A DNA stretch of 64,000 nt, taken from positions 124,001 to 188,000 of the forward strand of contig CAJXVM010000009.1 in the NCBI GenBank assembly GCA_913061095.1. The letters are read 5' to 3'. Under the pieces are notes generated by a model. The model was given only the letters and a program-made list of their open reading frames with translations, was not told the DNA's origin and made no database searches. Position numbers and translations under genes: made by a program. This document shows positions 1 through 8,977 of the stretch, in pieces; the stretch's first letter is position 1, and every line of letters starts with the position of its first letter. Source of the DNA: an uncultured Ignavibacteria bacterium. Lineage in GTDB: Bacteria > Bacteroidota > Ignavibacteria > SZUA-365.

Positions 1-129
1 CACCGCGTCGCGGAACTGCAGGAGCCGTGGCAGTGGCGTCCCGCTCCCGCCCTTCGCGCCGGCATGTACTTCGCCCGCATCCACACCGGAGGTGGCGTGC
101 AAATGCGCAAGCTCCTTCTTGTGCGGTAG
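1..129 (+). CDS. C-terminal end of a T9SS-secreted protein (partial)
   Basis: The frame is open from base 1 and ends at TAG 127-129, giving 42 residues. The last part, GMYFARI followed by MRKLLLVR, matches the closing strands of a type A T9SS sorting domain: a glycine-aromatic turn, an alternating strand, then a short basic/hydrophobic end. Such tails direct outer-membrane passage and cell-surface attachment. The functional domain lies upstream of the window, so the role of the protein is unknown. Confidence 0.7.
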   Translation, partial: HRVAELQEPWQWRPAPALRAGMYFARIHTGGGVQMRKLLLVR

Positions 130-220
130 GGAATTCGAGAAAGAGAAAGATCACGGAAAGGCAGAGGCCGCGGCTATGCCGCGGCCGCACGCAGGAGGGC
201 CAAGCGTGGTAGCAGTAAGC

Positions 221-345
221 CATGCGCTATCCACACGCGATGGTGTGTGACACGCGATGGTGTGTGACACGCGATGGTGTGTGACACGCGATGGTGTGTG
301 ACACGCGATGGTCTTGCCGCATGCGCTATCCACACGCGTAAGCGT
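221..345. repeat. 17-bp tandem repeat inside a REP-like hairpin element
   Basis: A 17-bp unit (ACACGCGATGGTGTGTG) is repeated 4.8 times head to tail from 233 to 313. Each unit can fold as a small hairpin (ACAC/GTGT around GCGATG). The array is flanked by two copies of CATGCGCTATCCACACGCG (221-239 and 320-338). The right copy continues into a hairpin with stem CCACACGC/GCGTGTGG and a GTAA loop. Related hairpins occur at 11230-11330, so the array looks like a local expansion of a dispersed palindromic element. There are no spacers, so this is not CRISPR. Confidence 0.8.
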
Positions 346-376
346 GTGGTGCGGTCCGTGCCCCCCCCCGCACAGA

Positions 377-922
377 TTACCGGTACGTGATCTGAATCCG
401 CGTCCTGAAATTCTCCAGAAAATCCTCATCCACACTGCGCACTTCCTCGGAACCGTGGTTCAGTGCGGTCACCGAGACAAACGGCGTGTTGTTTGTAATG
501 AAGTCGTTGCCCCTGCCGGGCTGGAAAACATGGAAATGTTTTTCATAGCTCCAGCCGCGCTCGTCCACCAGCTCCCGGATGTAGAAATCCTGCACGGCCT
601 CGGCCGCGTCGGAACAGATCAGCGTGACGAAGTGCAGTTCCGTGGCGCCCTCACCGATGCTCCCGCTGTTGATGATGTAGGAGTCGGGGAAGGGCGTGAT
701 GTCGATGTCTTTCAATCCCGGTGCGTCTTCGGGATGGATGGCGGAATACGCTTCGCCCTTCATCTTGGCCCAGGGTGCGTAGGCGTCATGCACGACGGTC
801 GGAAACTGGCTGCCTGCCGCCTGCACCGTGGTGATATCCTGAATCTGCGTGTCGGCGTCTCGCTCATTCGAGCAGGCGGTGATCAAAAGCAGGGCGGCGG
901 TCACGAAAAGGATGGACTTCAT
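377..922 (-). CDS. Lipoprotein of unknown function
   Basis: 181 aa. I chose the internal ATG at 922 because AGAGG stands 7 nt before it and a lipoprotein signal starts there: MKSILFVTAALLLITAC, with a lipobox ending in Cys-17. The longer open frame upstream has no such logic. The mature part is acidic and soluble, with no motif I recognise; a central PFPDSYIINSG segment precedes alternating strand-like stretches. It is expected in the periplasm, anchored to a membrane. It stands alone, divergent from the exported protein at 1420. Confidence 0.75.
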   Translation of the reverse strand: MKSILFVTAALLLITACSNERDADTQIQDITTVQAAGSQFPTVVHDAYAPWAKMKGEAYSAIHPEDAPGLKDIDITPFPDSYIINSGSIGEGATELHFVTLICSDAAEAVQDFYIRELVDERGWSYEKHFHVFQPGRGNDFITNNTPFVSVTALNHGSEEVRSVDEDFLENFRTRIQITYR

Positions 923-1419
923 ATTGTACCTCTCAGCAGATGATTGTGTGCAACGGAATACGACCGGTAGGCCCACGCGGGCCGATATGCGGCCGGACCC
1001 CTCCGGGCCAATGGCGTAGATCGCCTGACTGTGTGGCCCGTGGCGGGGATGAAGGTGCTGCGGATTATCAGGTGCGGATATGTGATTTAGGCGGACGAAA
1101 ACGCCGCGTCTCCAATCCGGTGCCGCGTAAAACGTGCGAGTCACCTGCGGAAGGAATAAAAAGGTGCGGATATCAACTATTTCCAGTGTAATTACGAAAA
1201 TATTTGCGATTTGTCAAGTCCGGATTTCGGGAAAAAATTCTCGAACCTCTGGTGAAAAGGTCTTTCGGCGATGTCCTTGACTTCCGGGGAGAAAAATCTT
1301 ATTTACGGGCATCATTCAATGCAGATGTTAATCAACGTTGCTTCGCCGGCGTCCGGCGGGTACGCGTTGCCACTGCTGTCCTGCTGCGTATTCATCCCAT
1401 CCTGATACGGAGGTATACC
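923..1419. promoter_or_regulatory. Divergent intergenic region with a promoter for the gene at 1420
   Basis: This 497-bp gap separates two exported-protein genes pointing apart. A good sigma-70-like promoter reads rightward: TTGACT at 1277-1282, a 17-bp spacer, then TATTTA at 1300-1305, about 115 bp before the start at 1420. The remainder of the gap shows nothing I can name. Confidence 0.5.
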
Positions 1420-2946
1420 ATGGACCGCTCGCTTTTCACCCAGGCGGCGATCGCAGTTGTCTGCGTGCTGTTTGCCGTGCTGCTTCGACCGCATGTCTGC
1501 CATGCCCAGTTTGATCTTGAGAAGGTGAAAAAAAAGGCTGAGAAGGAATTGAAGCGTGATTCCGATGACCGGAATGAGTCTCGTGATGATGAGCGATCGC
1601 CCGTGCCAGAGGCGGCTGTGCCGTCGCCCGAGGCACAGCAGCAGATGGGCGGTGCCGACGGAGGGGACGCGGGAGAGATGCTCACGAAGGCCTACCATGC
1701 CATACGCCCGCTGCTCGATATCAACAGCGTGTACGGCGGGATGCTCAGTGACAAACGCGAGGCACAGAATTTCTACGACAAGTGCAGGACGGCCGACTAT
1801 CCGAACAACCGCGAGGTGGCCGAGCGCGCCATCGAAATGAATCCCGACCTGAAGCGCACCGAGTCCTTCAAGATCGATGATATCATGACGAAATTCCCCG
1901 CGCATTTTGACGAACTGATCCGCGAGTACCTGATCAGGGAAATCAACGCCGCGATTGAGCTGGCGTATGCGGAAAAGGCGAAGGGTGCAAGCCGCGCGGG
2001 TGCCGCCCTTGAGGCGGCCGAGGCCGCATTGCTCACCGCAGACGGCGTGCTGATCTGCGCGCCCGGCAACACGCAGGTGCAGCAGCTGCGCGCGGATGCC
2101 GCGGCCGCCGCGGAGAGCATGGGGGCATCGCTTGCCTCGGCCGTGTACACCGGCGACTTCCACAGAGAGAATGCGGGGAGAATTGTCTTCGCATCCGCCC
2201 CGATCACGCCGGGCCAGGAAGACCCGTCCGCCATGCGCGACGCTTTCGCTGCAGGAGACCGCATCTACGGCATGATGTATTTCAAAGGAACCTATTCCGA
2301 GGTGACCGGAGGATCGAACATCGCATACACGAAAATGCTCGTGGACGGCAACGAAATGGTCAGCTACAATTTCAAGCTCGATGCCGCCGCCGGCAAGGCC
2401 TCGACACTCAAGTCGGAAGTCGTTCCCGATACCGCAGAATCCACCACCCGCGGCGCACTGATCTTTACCGAGAAGCTGAAAGACATTTCTCCCCGGCGCC
2501 ACACGATTACCATTCGCACAACGGACGATTACAACAATACCATCGCGGAGGGATCCTTCTCGCTGGATTGCTCGGGCGGGCTCGACCGCGTCGCCGAGGT
2601 GTACCGCCAGCTCGAGGAGAAAAAACTCGCGGGCGTGGAACTGCCGGCGCCGGCCATGCGCAACGCCGCGCTTGAGAAACAGATGATTGCCGCACTCGGT
2701 GAGTGGAATGAGACGCCGCTGAAAGTCATCATCACTGATCGCGACTGGACGATCCAGCATCATCCCGTGACGGGCGCCATCGTTTCGCGCACGATCAACA
2801 CCACGACTGTGTTCAAAAAGGCCGACGGCGGATGCCGCATGTTCGAGATATCTTTCCGGCAGCAGTACACCGGAAGCGGCTACGGCTCGGCGCAGCAGTA
2901 TGGCGTGGGTGATTCGGCTGACGTCCTCTGTTCGAAAGTGAAATAG
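1420..2946 (+). CDS. Exported protein of unknown function
   Basis: 508 aa. The start is ATG 1420, eight bases after GGAGG; the frame is open further upstream but has no ribosome site. Residues 1-29 form a signal peptide with a hydrophobic core (AIAVVCVLFAVLL) and a likely cut after HVCHA. A short charged, probably disordered stretch (KKKAEKELKRDSDD) follows, then an alanine-rich helical region, and a beta-rich C-terminal half with several aromatic strands. I recognise no catalytic motif. It is probably periplasmic or surface located. It precedes the methyltransferase gene but has its own promoter and is probably a separate unit. Confidence 0.75.
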   Translation: MDRSLFTQAAIAVVCVLFAVLLRPHVCHAQFDLEKVKKKAEKELKRDSDDRNESRDDERSPVPEAAVPSPEAQQQMGGADGGDAGEMLTKAYHAIRPLLDINSVYGGMLSDKREAQNFYDKCRTADYPNNREVAERAIEMNPDLKRTESFKIDDIMTKFPAHFDELIREYLIREINAAIELAYAEKAKGASRAGAALEAAEAALLTADGVLICAPGNTQVQQLRADAAAAAESMGASLASAVYTGDFHRENAGRIVFASAPITPGQEDPSAMRDAFAAGDRIYGMMYFKGTYSEVTGGSNIAYTKMLVDGNEMVSYNFKLDAAAGKASTLKSEVVPDTAESTTRGALIFTEKLKDISPRRHTITIRTTDDYNNTIAEGSFSLDCSGGLDRVAEVYRQLEEKKLAGVELPAPAMRNAALEKQMIAALGEWNETPLKVIITDRDWTIQHHPVTGAIVSRTINTTTVFKKADGGCRMFEISFRQQYTGSGYGSAQQYGVGDSADVLCSKVK

Positions 2947-2966
2947 CACGCCCTGTACATGACATC

Positions 2967-2995
2967 TTGACCTTTTGCCCGGGAATTGCTACATC
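2967..2995 (+). promoter_or_regulatory. Promoter of the methyltransferase gene
   Basis: TTGACC at 2967-2972 and TACATC at 2990-2995 are separated by 17 bp and lie 38 bp before the ATG at 3033. Several other genes here have the same arrangement (a TTG-starting -35 box, 17-18 bp, then a TANNNT box). Confidence 0.5.
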
Positions 2996-3032
2996 ATACT
3001 ACGGATTGTTCAGCAATCAACCCGGGGTACGC

Positions 3033-3782
3033 ATGAAAAACAATTACGACCGCATCGCCGATCTCTACGATCTGTATGTGACCACAGACTATGACATCGC
3101 CTTCTGGCGCCGGGAATGCGCCAGCGCGGGTGATGTGCTCGAAATCACCGCTGGCACGGGACGCGTGACGCTGCCGCTGCTCGAAGACGGGTTGCGCATC
3201 ACTGCCGTGGATGTGTCCTACGGACAGCTCGAACGGCTTCGCGCCAAGGCGCAGGAACACGGGCTGTCGGTCGAAACCGTGCACGCCGATATGCGCGAAT
3301 TCGATCTCGGACGGACCTTCCCGCTAGTGATCATCCCGTTTCAGTCCCTGCAGGAAAACATCGACACCTGTGATACCACGGCCACGCTGCGCCGGGTGCG
3401 CGCACACCTGTCCGACGACGGTCGCGCCATCATCACCCTGCATCATCCCGAGAAGCAGAAGAGCATGGACGGCAGCGCCCTGCGACTTGTCGAGGAGTAT
3501 GAACTGAAAAACGGCAACCGCATGCTCTTCTGGCGCTGCCGCCGCTATGACGAGGCAACGCACACCGGCACGAGCCACCAGTTTTATGAGGAGTACGATG
3601 TCGACGGCATGCTGCGCCGCAAGCGCGTCTTTTCCGTGAATTACCACGTCTACGAACGCGCGGAAATCGAGCAGCTCATCGATCAGGCCGGACTCCGCGT
3701 CACGCGCGCGTGGGGCGGCTATGACTGGTCCGAGCTCACCGGTGACTCGTGCTTCATGATTTTCGAATTGCAGAAGGCGTGA
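3033..3782 (+). CDS. Class I SAM-dependent methyltransferase
   Basis: 249 aa. Motif I, LEITAGTGRVTLPLL (about residues 35-49), is the glycine-rich loop that binds S-adenosylmethionine. ITAVDVS is the acidic end of strand 2 (motif II). HADMREFDL and LVIIPFQSLQ follow as motifs III and IV. The overall form resembles the Methyltransf_25/UbiE-like group, which methylates small molecules or lipids. The substrate cannot be read from the sequence. It is cytosolic, with no signal peptide. The start ATG at 3033 sits directly behind a good promoter. Neighbours do not suggest a pathway. Confidence 0.8.
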   Translation: MKNNYDRIADLYDLYVTTDYDIAFWRRECASAGDVLEITAGTGRVTLPLLEDGLRITAVDVSYGQLERLRAKAQEHGLSVETVHADMREFDLGRTFPLVIIPFQSLQENIDTCDTTATLRRVRAHLSDDGRAIITLHHPEKQKSMDGSALRLVEEYELKNGNRMLFWRCRRYDEATHTGTSHQFYEEYDVDGMLRRKRVFSVNYHVYERAEIEQLIDQAGLRVTRAWGGYDWSELTGDSCFMIFELQKA

Positions 3783-3865
3783 GACAGCAGTAAGCGGTAT
3801 GCAGCAGGCAGTATGCAGGGCGAGATCTATTTTGCCCATCATGCGAATGCACTTGAGGACGCAAC

Positions 3866-6412
3866 ATGTGCCGCAACGTATTTTCCCGGATGCTCGCGCA
3901 ATGGATGATTCTCGGAATCATGCTGTCCACCGCGAACACACAGCACTCTGACGCACAGCAGTCTGACGCAGCGCCGTCGGCTCTGCGCTCACCCGGCTTC
4001 ACCGCTCTCATCGATTCGGCGATGCGCTGCTCGCACGCCGGCATGCATGCCGCGGGACTCGCCATCCTCGACCAGGCAGCGGAACTGAGTGCCACCGAAC
4101 CGGACGCTGCGGATGCGTCGGCGCAGCGGCACGTGATTCTCTCCGGACTCCGTGCTTCCATGCTCTCGAATCTCGGGCTTCTCGCCGAGGCGGAATCCCG
4201 CTTTCGATCCATCGAAAACGATCTCAAGACCATCCCCTACGCGCCTTACGGCGCCTGCCTGCGCGCACATCTTGCCATGCATGATTACCGGATGGGGCGC
4301 CATGAGGAGGCGTTCAACCTCATCACTGCCGCGGTGCGGCTGAAGGGCGACGCCGCGCAGTGCCGCGCGGAGGCGAGCGGGTTCTACCATCTCGCAACGC
4401 TCTACGTCTGGGAGGGCAATCATGCCGAGGCCCGTGAGATGTTCGCCATGGCGGCGCGCACCATCAAAGTGTTACCGCGCCCGGGCGCCGCAGGCGCCTG
4501 CTACTGGGCGGCCGGCGCCGAAGCCTTTTCCGACGCCGGCGAAGATGTCGAGGCTGACGAAGCATACGGCCGCGCGTACCGATACGCGGTCTCCGATGCG
4601 ATCTCCGCCGGACGCTGTGCGGCCACGATCGCGATGCGTCACGCGGAGTTGCTCCTGCGAATGGGCGAAACGGCAAAGGCGGAGGACATGCTGCGCCGGG
4701 CCGCGCGGCATGCCGATCCCGGCGCTTGTCCCGCCCTGCTCGGCGGCATCGAAGAAGTCCGCGCCCGGCTTGCGTTTCGCACAGATGCGGTGGAAAGCGC
4801 GCAGCACGTGCTCGCCGGGGCGCTGTGGCATTATTTCCGTGGATTGACGCAGGAGCACTGCACACTGACACCCGCGGAATGCGTCATCATGCGCACCGGC
4901 GCACAGCGCGCGGTCGACCGCGCATTCGCTTCCCTCATGCACGACGGTGCGCGCGACGCGCTGCTGGCCCCGGCAGCCTGGAACACGCATCTCGCGCTGC
5001 GCGAGTTTCACGGGCTCCCGCGCTGCCGGCACACCGCGGATCCGGGTGCGGAAGCGCACACCTGGCTGCAACGGCGTCTCGCGAATGAATTCCGCTGTGT
5101 CGCCGGTACAACCGCTGATACCGTCCCGGTGTCCACCGGTCCGACACTGCGCCTCCTCCAGCGGCGTCTGCAGCGTGAAGCCTCTGCCATCGTGATCCGC
5201 CGCTTCCTCGATCGAACGCAGGATCCGCCGCGATCCTGTTACGCCGCCGTGCTCCTCGAAAACGCCTCAGCTGTCATTCCGCGCATGTTCTGGCTCGACG
5301 CTGCAGGTGTATTCGACCGCACCGTCGTTCCGCGCTACCTGAATCAATTCACCGATGCGCGGGAACTGTGGAACAGCGTCGGTCCCCAGTTGCAGGCAAA
5401 CGCTGTCAGCATCCTTCCGCAGGACGAGACGATCTGGGAGCGCTGCGTCAGTCCGCTGCTGCGGCGGCTGCCCGAGCATGGACCGCTGTATCTCCTGCCC
5501 GACGGCCTGTACCGGCATCTCAATCCAACCGCGATGTACGATCCCGCCGGCGGCGACTTCCTGACAGATCGCCTGCGCATGCATATGATCCACACCGTGG
5601 GGACCGGTGCGGTCGAGGCCCCGCGCGACGATTTCACCGCCTCCGTGCTCGTGGAGGATGTGCCCGGTGAGCTGCGCGTCGCGATGCCCGCCGTCGGCAG
5701 GCGTGCATACAGCGCATCCGCACGGGAGATGTTTGCCGGGTCGCACGCCGGCAGTCGCGGCGGACCATCCTCCGCGACCCGCAGGGCAGAAAACGCGCCG
5801 ACGACATCAATCGAAGACACAGCTGTGCAGCACATCGATCCATCCGTGAGCGAGGCCGACCTGCGCGCACGCAAACTCGGACGCATCTTCGTGCTCGATC
5901 TGCCGACCGTCCTGCTGCCCGATGCCGAAGCCGTCCCGGTGCGGTTCTTCCTGCCCTGGGTTCCTGCCGGAGAGGATCCGTACATCCGTGCCGGTGTCCT
6001 GCTCGCTGATGCGCCGTCCGCGGAAGATCTGTTCTCCCGCCATCAGGTCATGTGCGGCGAAAACGACGGCGTGCTTCTTGCCGATGAAATCGCCTCGATG
6101 GATCTCCGTTTTCGCCAGTGCGTACTTCTCCCGCGCTGCGACCTGCTCGGTGAGGACTCCGTCCCTCATGCCTCCGCCGCCGCGCTTCTGCACAGCTTTT
6201 TCCATGCCGGGGCTCCCGCCGTGCTGCACACACTCTGGCTGCTGCCGCCGGAGGTGCGCGCGCAATTTCTGCGGCGCTTCATTGACGAGTACGACGGACT
6301 CAATCTCGATGAAGCCTTCCGTGCTGCCCGTCGTGTCATCCGCGACCGCTGGCCGCACCCTTTCTTCTGGGGCGCCTTCCAGCTGACCCGAGGGGAGATC
6401 TCATCTCATTGA
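3866..6412 (+). CDS. Exported TPR protein with a degenerate CHAT-like C-terminal domain
   Basis: 848 aa. GAGGA lies 6 nt before ATG 3866. A weak signal peptide is followed by alanine-rich helical repeats of TPR type (about residues 40-330). The last 350 residues have the CHAT layout: LYLLPDGLYRHLNP, a cysteine at about residue 758 in CVLLPRCDLLGED, then AGAPAVLHTLWLLPPEV and the closing HPFFWGAFQL. CHAT domains are caspase-fold peptidases, often joined to TPRs. The catalytic histidine usually found before the cysteine block (a HLATHG-like strand) is replaced by RIFVLDLPTVLL, so the domain may be inactive. It stands alone. Confidence 0.7.
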   Translation: MCRNVFSRMLAQWMILGIMLSTANTQHSDAQQSDAAPSALRSPGFTALIDSAMRCSHAGMHAAGLAILDQAAELSATEPDAADASAQRHVILSGLRASMLSNLGLLAEAESRFRSIENDLKTIPYAPYGACLRAHLAMHDYRMGRHEEAFNLITAAVRLKGDAAQCRAEASGFYHLATLYVWEGNHAEAREMFAMAARTIKVLPRPGAAGACYWAAGAEAFSDAGEDVEADEAYGRAYRYAVSDAISAGRCAATIAMRHAELLLRMGETAKAEDMLRRAARHADPGACPALLGGIEEVRARLAFRTDAVESAQHVLAGALWHYFRGLTQEHCTLTPAECVIMRTGAQRAVDRAFASLMHDGARDALLAPAAWNTHLALREFHGLPRCRHTADPGAEAHTWLQRRLANEFRCVAGTTADTVPVSTGPTLRLLQRRLQREASAIVIRRFLDRTQDPPRSCYAAVLLENASAVIPRMFWLDAAGVFDRTVVPRYLNQFTDARELWNSVGPQLQANAVSILPQDETIWERCVSPLLRRLPEHGPLYLLPDGLYRHLNPTAMYDPAGGDFLTDRLRMHMIHTVGTGAVEAPRDDFTASVLVEDVPGELRVAMPAVGRRAYSASAREMFAGSHAGSRGGPSSATRRAENAPTTSIEDTAVQHIDPSVSEADLRARKLGRIFVLDLPTVLLPDAEAVPVRFFLPWVPAGEDPYIRAGVLLADAPSAEDLFSRHQVMCGENDGVLLADEIASMDLRFRQCVLLPRCDLLGEDSVPHASAAALLHSFFHAGAPAVLHTLWLLPPEVRAQFLRRFIDEYDGLNLDEAFRAARRVIRDRWPHPFFWGAFQLTRGEISSH

Positions 6413-6527
6413 CGCAAGAAGAGAATGTGAACAACGAAGATAAGAAAAGAACGAAAGCTTCTTTCAGGCAGCTTCCAACATGCTCCTTCATTTACCCTTC
6501 GCGTGCTTCGTTGTTCTCATTCGTTAA

Positions 6528-8870
6528 TCAAAATTCCACTTTGATCCCGCCCACGAAGAACATCCCGGTCTGGTACACCGGCTCCTCGGAGCGCGTTTTC
6601 TCATTCCACAGGTAGGTGAAAATATTTCGCCGGCCGTAGGCGTTCTGCAGCTCGAAGTAGGTGACGAGATTCCATCCCGAGAAATTCTGCCGGTTGTCGA
6701 TGCGCAGGTCGAGTCGGTGATAGTCGGGCATGCGCGCGCTGTTGAGCCGCGACATGTCGAGCACCCAGCGGTTCTGCTCGTACGAATCCGGTTGCAGCAG
6801 CGGGGTGCGGGGACGGCCCGTCGCATAACTGAACTTTGTCGAAACCTCCCACTCCTCGTTGAGGCGATACCCGCCGACGAGGTATAGCACATGCGGGATG
6901 TCGAAGCTCCCTGGACGCTGCACGCCGTCGAGCGCCTGATGCCGCGCCCGCGAGAGCGTGTAGCTGACCTGCCCGTACAGACCACTGCTGAGTTTCTTCT
7001 GCAGGAAAAACTCGAGCCCCTCGGACCAGCCTTCCCCCGCGCTGGTCATCGGAATCAGCCGGCCGTTGATCGTGTAGGAATCCCCATCGTTGGCCAGTGA
7101 CACCTGCGGGAACTCCACGCTCACCGGGTAATCGTGGTAGTTCTTGCGATAGCCCTCCACCGAGAGCTTCAGATCGGGAAGGGGATACCACGCCCAGCCC
7201 AGGATGTAATGATCCGCGCGCATCGGCAGCAGATCGCGGTTGGAAGGATGTCCGTTCAGGAAGATCAGCGCGGGCTGTTGCGCAAACCGTCCCCAGGATG
7301 CGCTCAGCGTCATCGCATCGATGAACTGCCAGCGGATCGCCGCGCGGGGGCTCACCGTTTGCTCATCGGTAAAACCGAAACGATCCCAGCGCACGCCCAG
7401 CGCCAGGTCGGTGCGGGGCAGGGGGGAGATCGTCGCCTGCAGGTAGGCCGCACTGCGGTCGGTGGTGACGCGGTTGACGAGATCGGGCCGCGGGATCCCC
7501 GCGCTGTCCTGCACGAACGGACCCGAATCCACACCACTGAAGATATCGTAATCAGCGCGCACAAAGCGATGGCTCACGCCCGCCGATACGTCGCCGAAGC
7601 CCCTGAAATGCCGCAGTGCGTCGTACTTGACAATCGTTTCGCCCTCGGCGGATTCGTTGCGGAACTGCAGCGGACTCCCCGGCAGACGCGGATCGCGGGC
7701 ATCCTGCTCATAGAAGCTGTACGTGTCGGAGACCGTCAGCATGCCGTATCCGGCTTCATCCCAGAGCCAGCGCCATGTGGCGCCCGTCGTTGTGCGCCAG
7801 CCGCTGCTGCGGATATCCAACACTTCGGGATCCTCGGTGTCCTCGTAGTCCGGCTCGAATTGAATATCGTCGATGCCGCCGAGGCTGATCACGGAGATGC
7901 GGTGAGAAGGTGCGAGGTCATAGACGCCCTTGGCCTGGTAGCTGCTGTAATTGGGGATCGCCGTCAGGCCGAAGCTGTCGAAAATCAGGTCGAGGTAGCT
8001 TTTGCGCGCCGAGGCCATCCAGGAGCCGCTCTTGCCGATCGGACCCTCGACGATCAATCCCGCTCCGGCCATCCCGAGGTCGAACGTGCCGGCGAGCTGT
8101 TCGCGGCTGCCCTCGCGCAGGCTGATGTCGAGCACCGACGAAAGGCGTCCCCCGTAGCGGGCCGGGAAACCGCCCGCCGAGAAATTCGCTTCGCGGATGA
8201 ACTCCGCGCTGAGCATGTTGATCGGTCCGCCCGTCGCGCCCTGCGTGCCGAAATGGCTGATATTCGGCACTTCCACATTGTCGACCAGCGTCAGGTTTTC
8301 CGAGGGCGCGCCGCCGCGCACGATCAGGTCGTTGCGCTGGTCGTTGGAGGGAACCACGCCCGGCATGGTCTGGATCATGCGCGAGACGTCGCCCGCCGCG
8401 CCGGGCTGACGGCGGATTTCCTCGTAGTTCATCCCGTAGATACTGGTGGTTTGTTCCCGTGGTGCGTGGAAATACGACGCCGTGACTTCCACCGTTCCTT
8501 CGAGTTCCAGCGCCTCCTCCTCGAGCTGGATGAGCAGCTGGCGCGCATGCGCCGTAGCGATGATCAGGTCGCTTTCGATATGCGTGCGGTAGCCGATGAA
8601 AGTAAAGCGCGCGCGGTACGTCCCGACGGGGATGCCCGCGATGCGGAAGCGGCCGTCCTTGCCGGTGGTGCCGCCGATCTTTGTATCGAGCAGGAGGATG
8701 TTGACGCCCGGGAGCGGCGCCTGCGTGGCGCGTTCGATGACGCGTCCGGTGAGCACGCCGGTATCCTCGCGCGCATCCGCCTCCAGTGCGTCCGTTTCCT
8801 GCGCGATCAGCGATAACGTGCCGCCGAGCAGCGCCGTCAGCATGAAAAACAGCAGTCTATTGTTCATCAT
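6528..8870 (-). CDS. TonB-dependent outer-membrane receptor with carboxypeptidase-regulatory-like domain
   Basis: 780 aa. ATG 8870 was chosen because MMNNRLLFFMLTALLGGTLS begins a signal peptide cut near LIAQ, and AAGGAT precedes it. Residues about 35-110 form a CarboxypepD_reg-like sandwich (GVLTGRVIERATQAPLPGVN), then the plug (MIQTMPGVVPSNDQRNDLIV, LVDNVEVPNISHFG, FSAGGFPARYGGRLSSVLDI), then a 22-strand-type barrel that ends in phenylalanine. This is the SusC/FecA-like importer class that uses TonB energy for large or scarce substrates. No SusD partner is beside it and the ligand is unknown. It is transcribed away from two small barrel proteins. Confidence 0.9.
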   Translation of the reverse strand: MMNNRLLFFMLTALLGGTLSLIAQETDALEADAREDTGVLTGRVIERATQAPLPGVNILLLDTKIGGTTGKDGRFRIAGIPVGTYRARFTFIGYRTHIESDLIIATAHARQLLIQLEEEALELEGTVEVTASYFHAPREQTTSIYGMNYEEIRRQPGAAGDVSRMIQTMPGVVPSNDQRNDLIVRGGAPSENLTLVDNVEVPNISHFGTQGATGGPINMLSAEFIREANFSAGGFPARYGGRLSSVLDISLREGSREQLAGTFDLGMAGAGLIVEGPIGKSGSWMASARKSYLDLIFDSFGLTAIPNYSSYQAKGVYDLAPSHRISVISLGGIDDIQFEPDYEDTEDPEVLDIRSSGWRTTTGATWRWLWDEAGYGMLTVSDTYSFYEQDARDPRLPGSPLQFRNESAEGETIVKYDALRHFRGFGDVSAGVSHRFVRADYDIFSGVDSGPFVQDSAGIPRPDLVNRVTTDRSAAYLQATISPLPRTDLALGVRWDRFGFTDEQTVSPRAAIRWQFIDAMTLSASWGRFAQQPALIFLNGHPSNRDLLPMRADHYILGWAWYPLPDLKLSVEGYRKNYHDYPVSVEFPQVSLANDGDSYTINGRLIPMTSAGEGWSEGLEFFLQKKLSSGLYGQVSYTLSRARHQALDGVQRPGSFDIPHVLYLVGGYRLNEEWEVSTKFSYATGRPRTPLLQPDSYEQNRWVLDMSRLNSARMPDYHRLDLRIDNRQNFSGWNLVTYFELQNAYGRRNIFTYLWNEKTRSEEPVYQTGMFFVGGIKVEF

Positions 8871-8926
8871 CGATATCCTTTTCCTCCAAGTACGGAAATA
8901 ATTCATGTCAGTCAAGCAGAAATACC

Positions 8927-8956
8927 TTGCATGCTTCTCCCACTGCGCCGTATTAT
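8927..8956 (+). promoter_or_regulatory. Promoter of the outer-membrane protein pair at 8978
   Basis: TTGCAT (8927-8932), an 18-bp spacer and TATTAT (8951-8956) lie 22 bp before the ATG at 8978. The region between this gene and the divergent TonB receptor is only 107 bp, so both genes probably share regulatory sequence. Confidence 0.5.
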
Positions 8957-8977
8957 CGGTGAAACAAATCCGGAACC

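Noticed and set aside
233-313. Possible CRISPR array
   Set aside because: The 17-bp units are directly adjacent without spacers and each is itself palindromic.
1312-2949. 545-codon open frame on the minus strand
   Set aside because: It is antisense to the exported protein at 1420, lacks a ribosome site, and has an Arg/His/Gly-rich composition typical of shadows in GC-rich genes.
7134-8816. 560-codon open frame antisense to the TonB receptor
   Set aside because: No start signal and composition of a frame shadow; the receptor on the other strand has a complete domain order.
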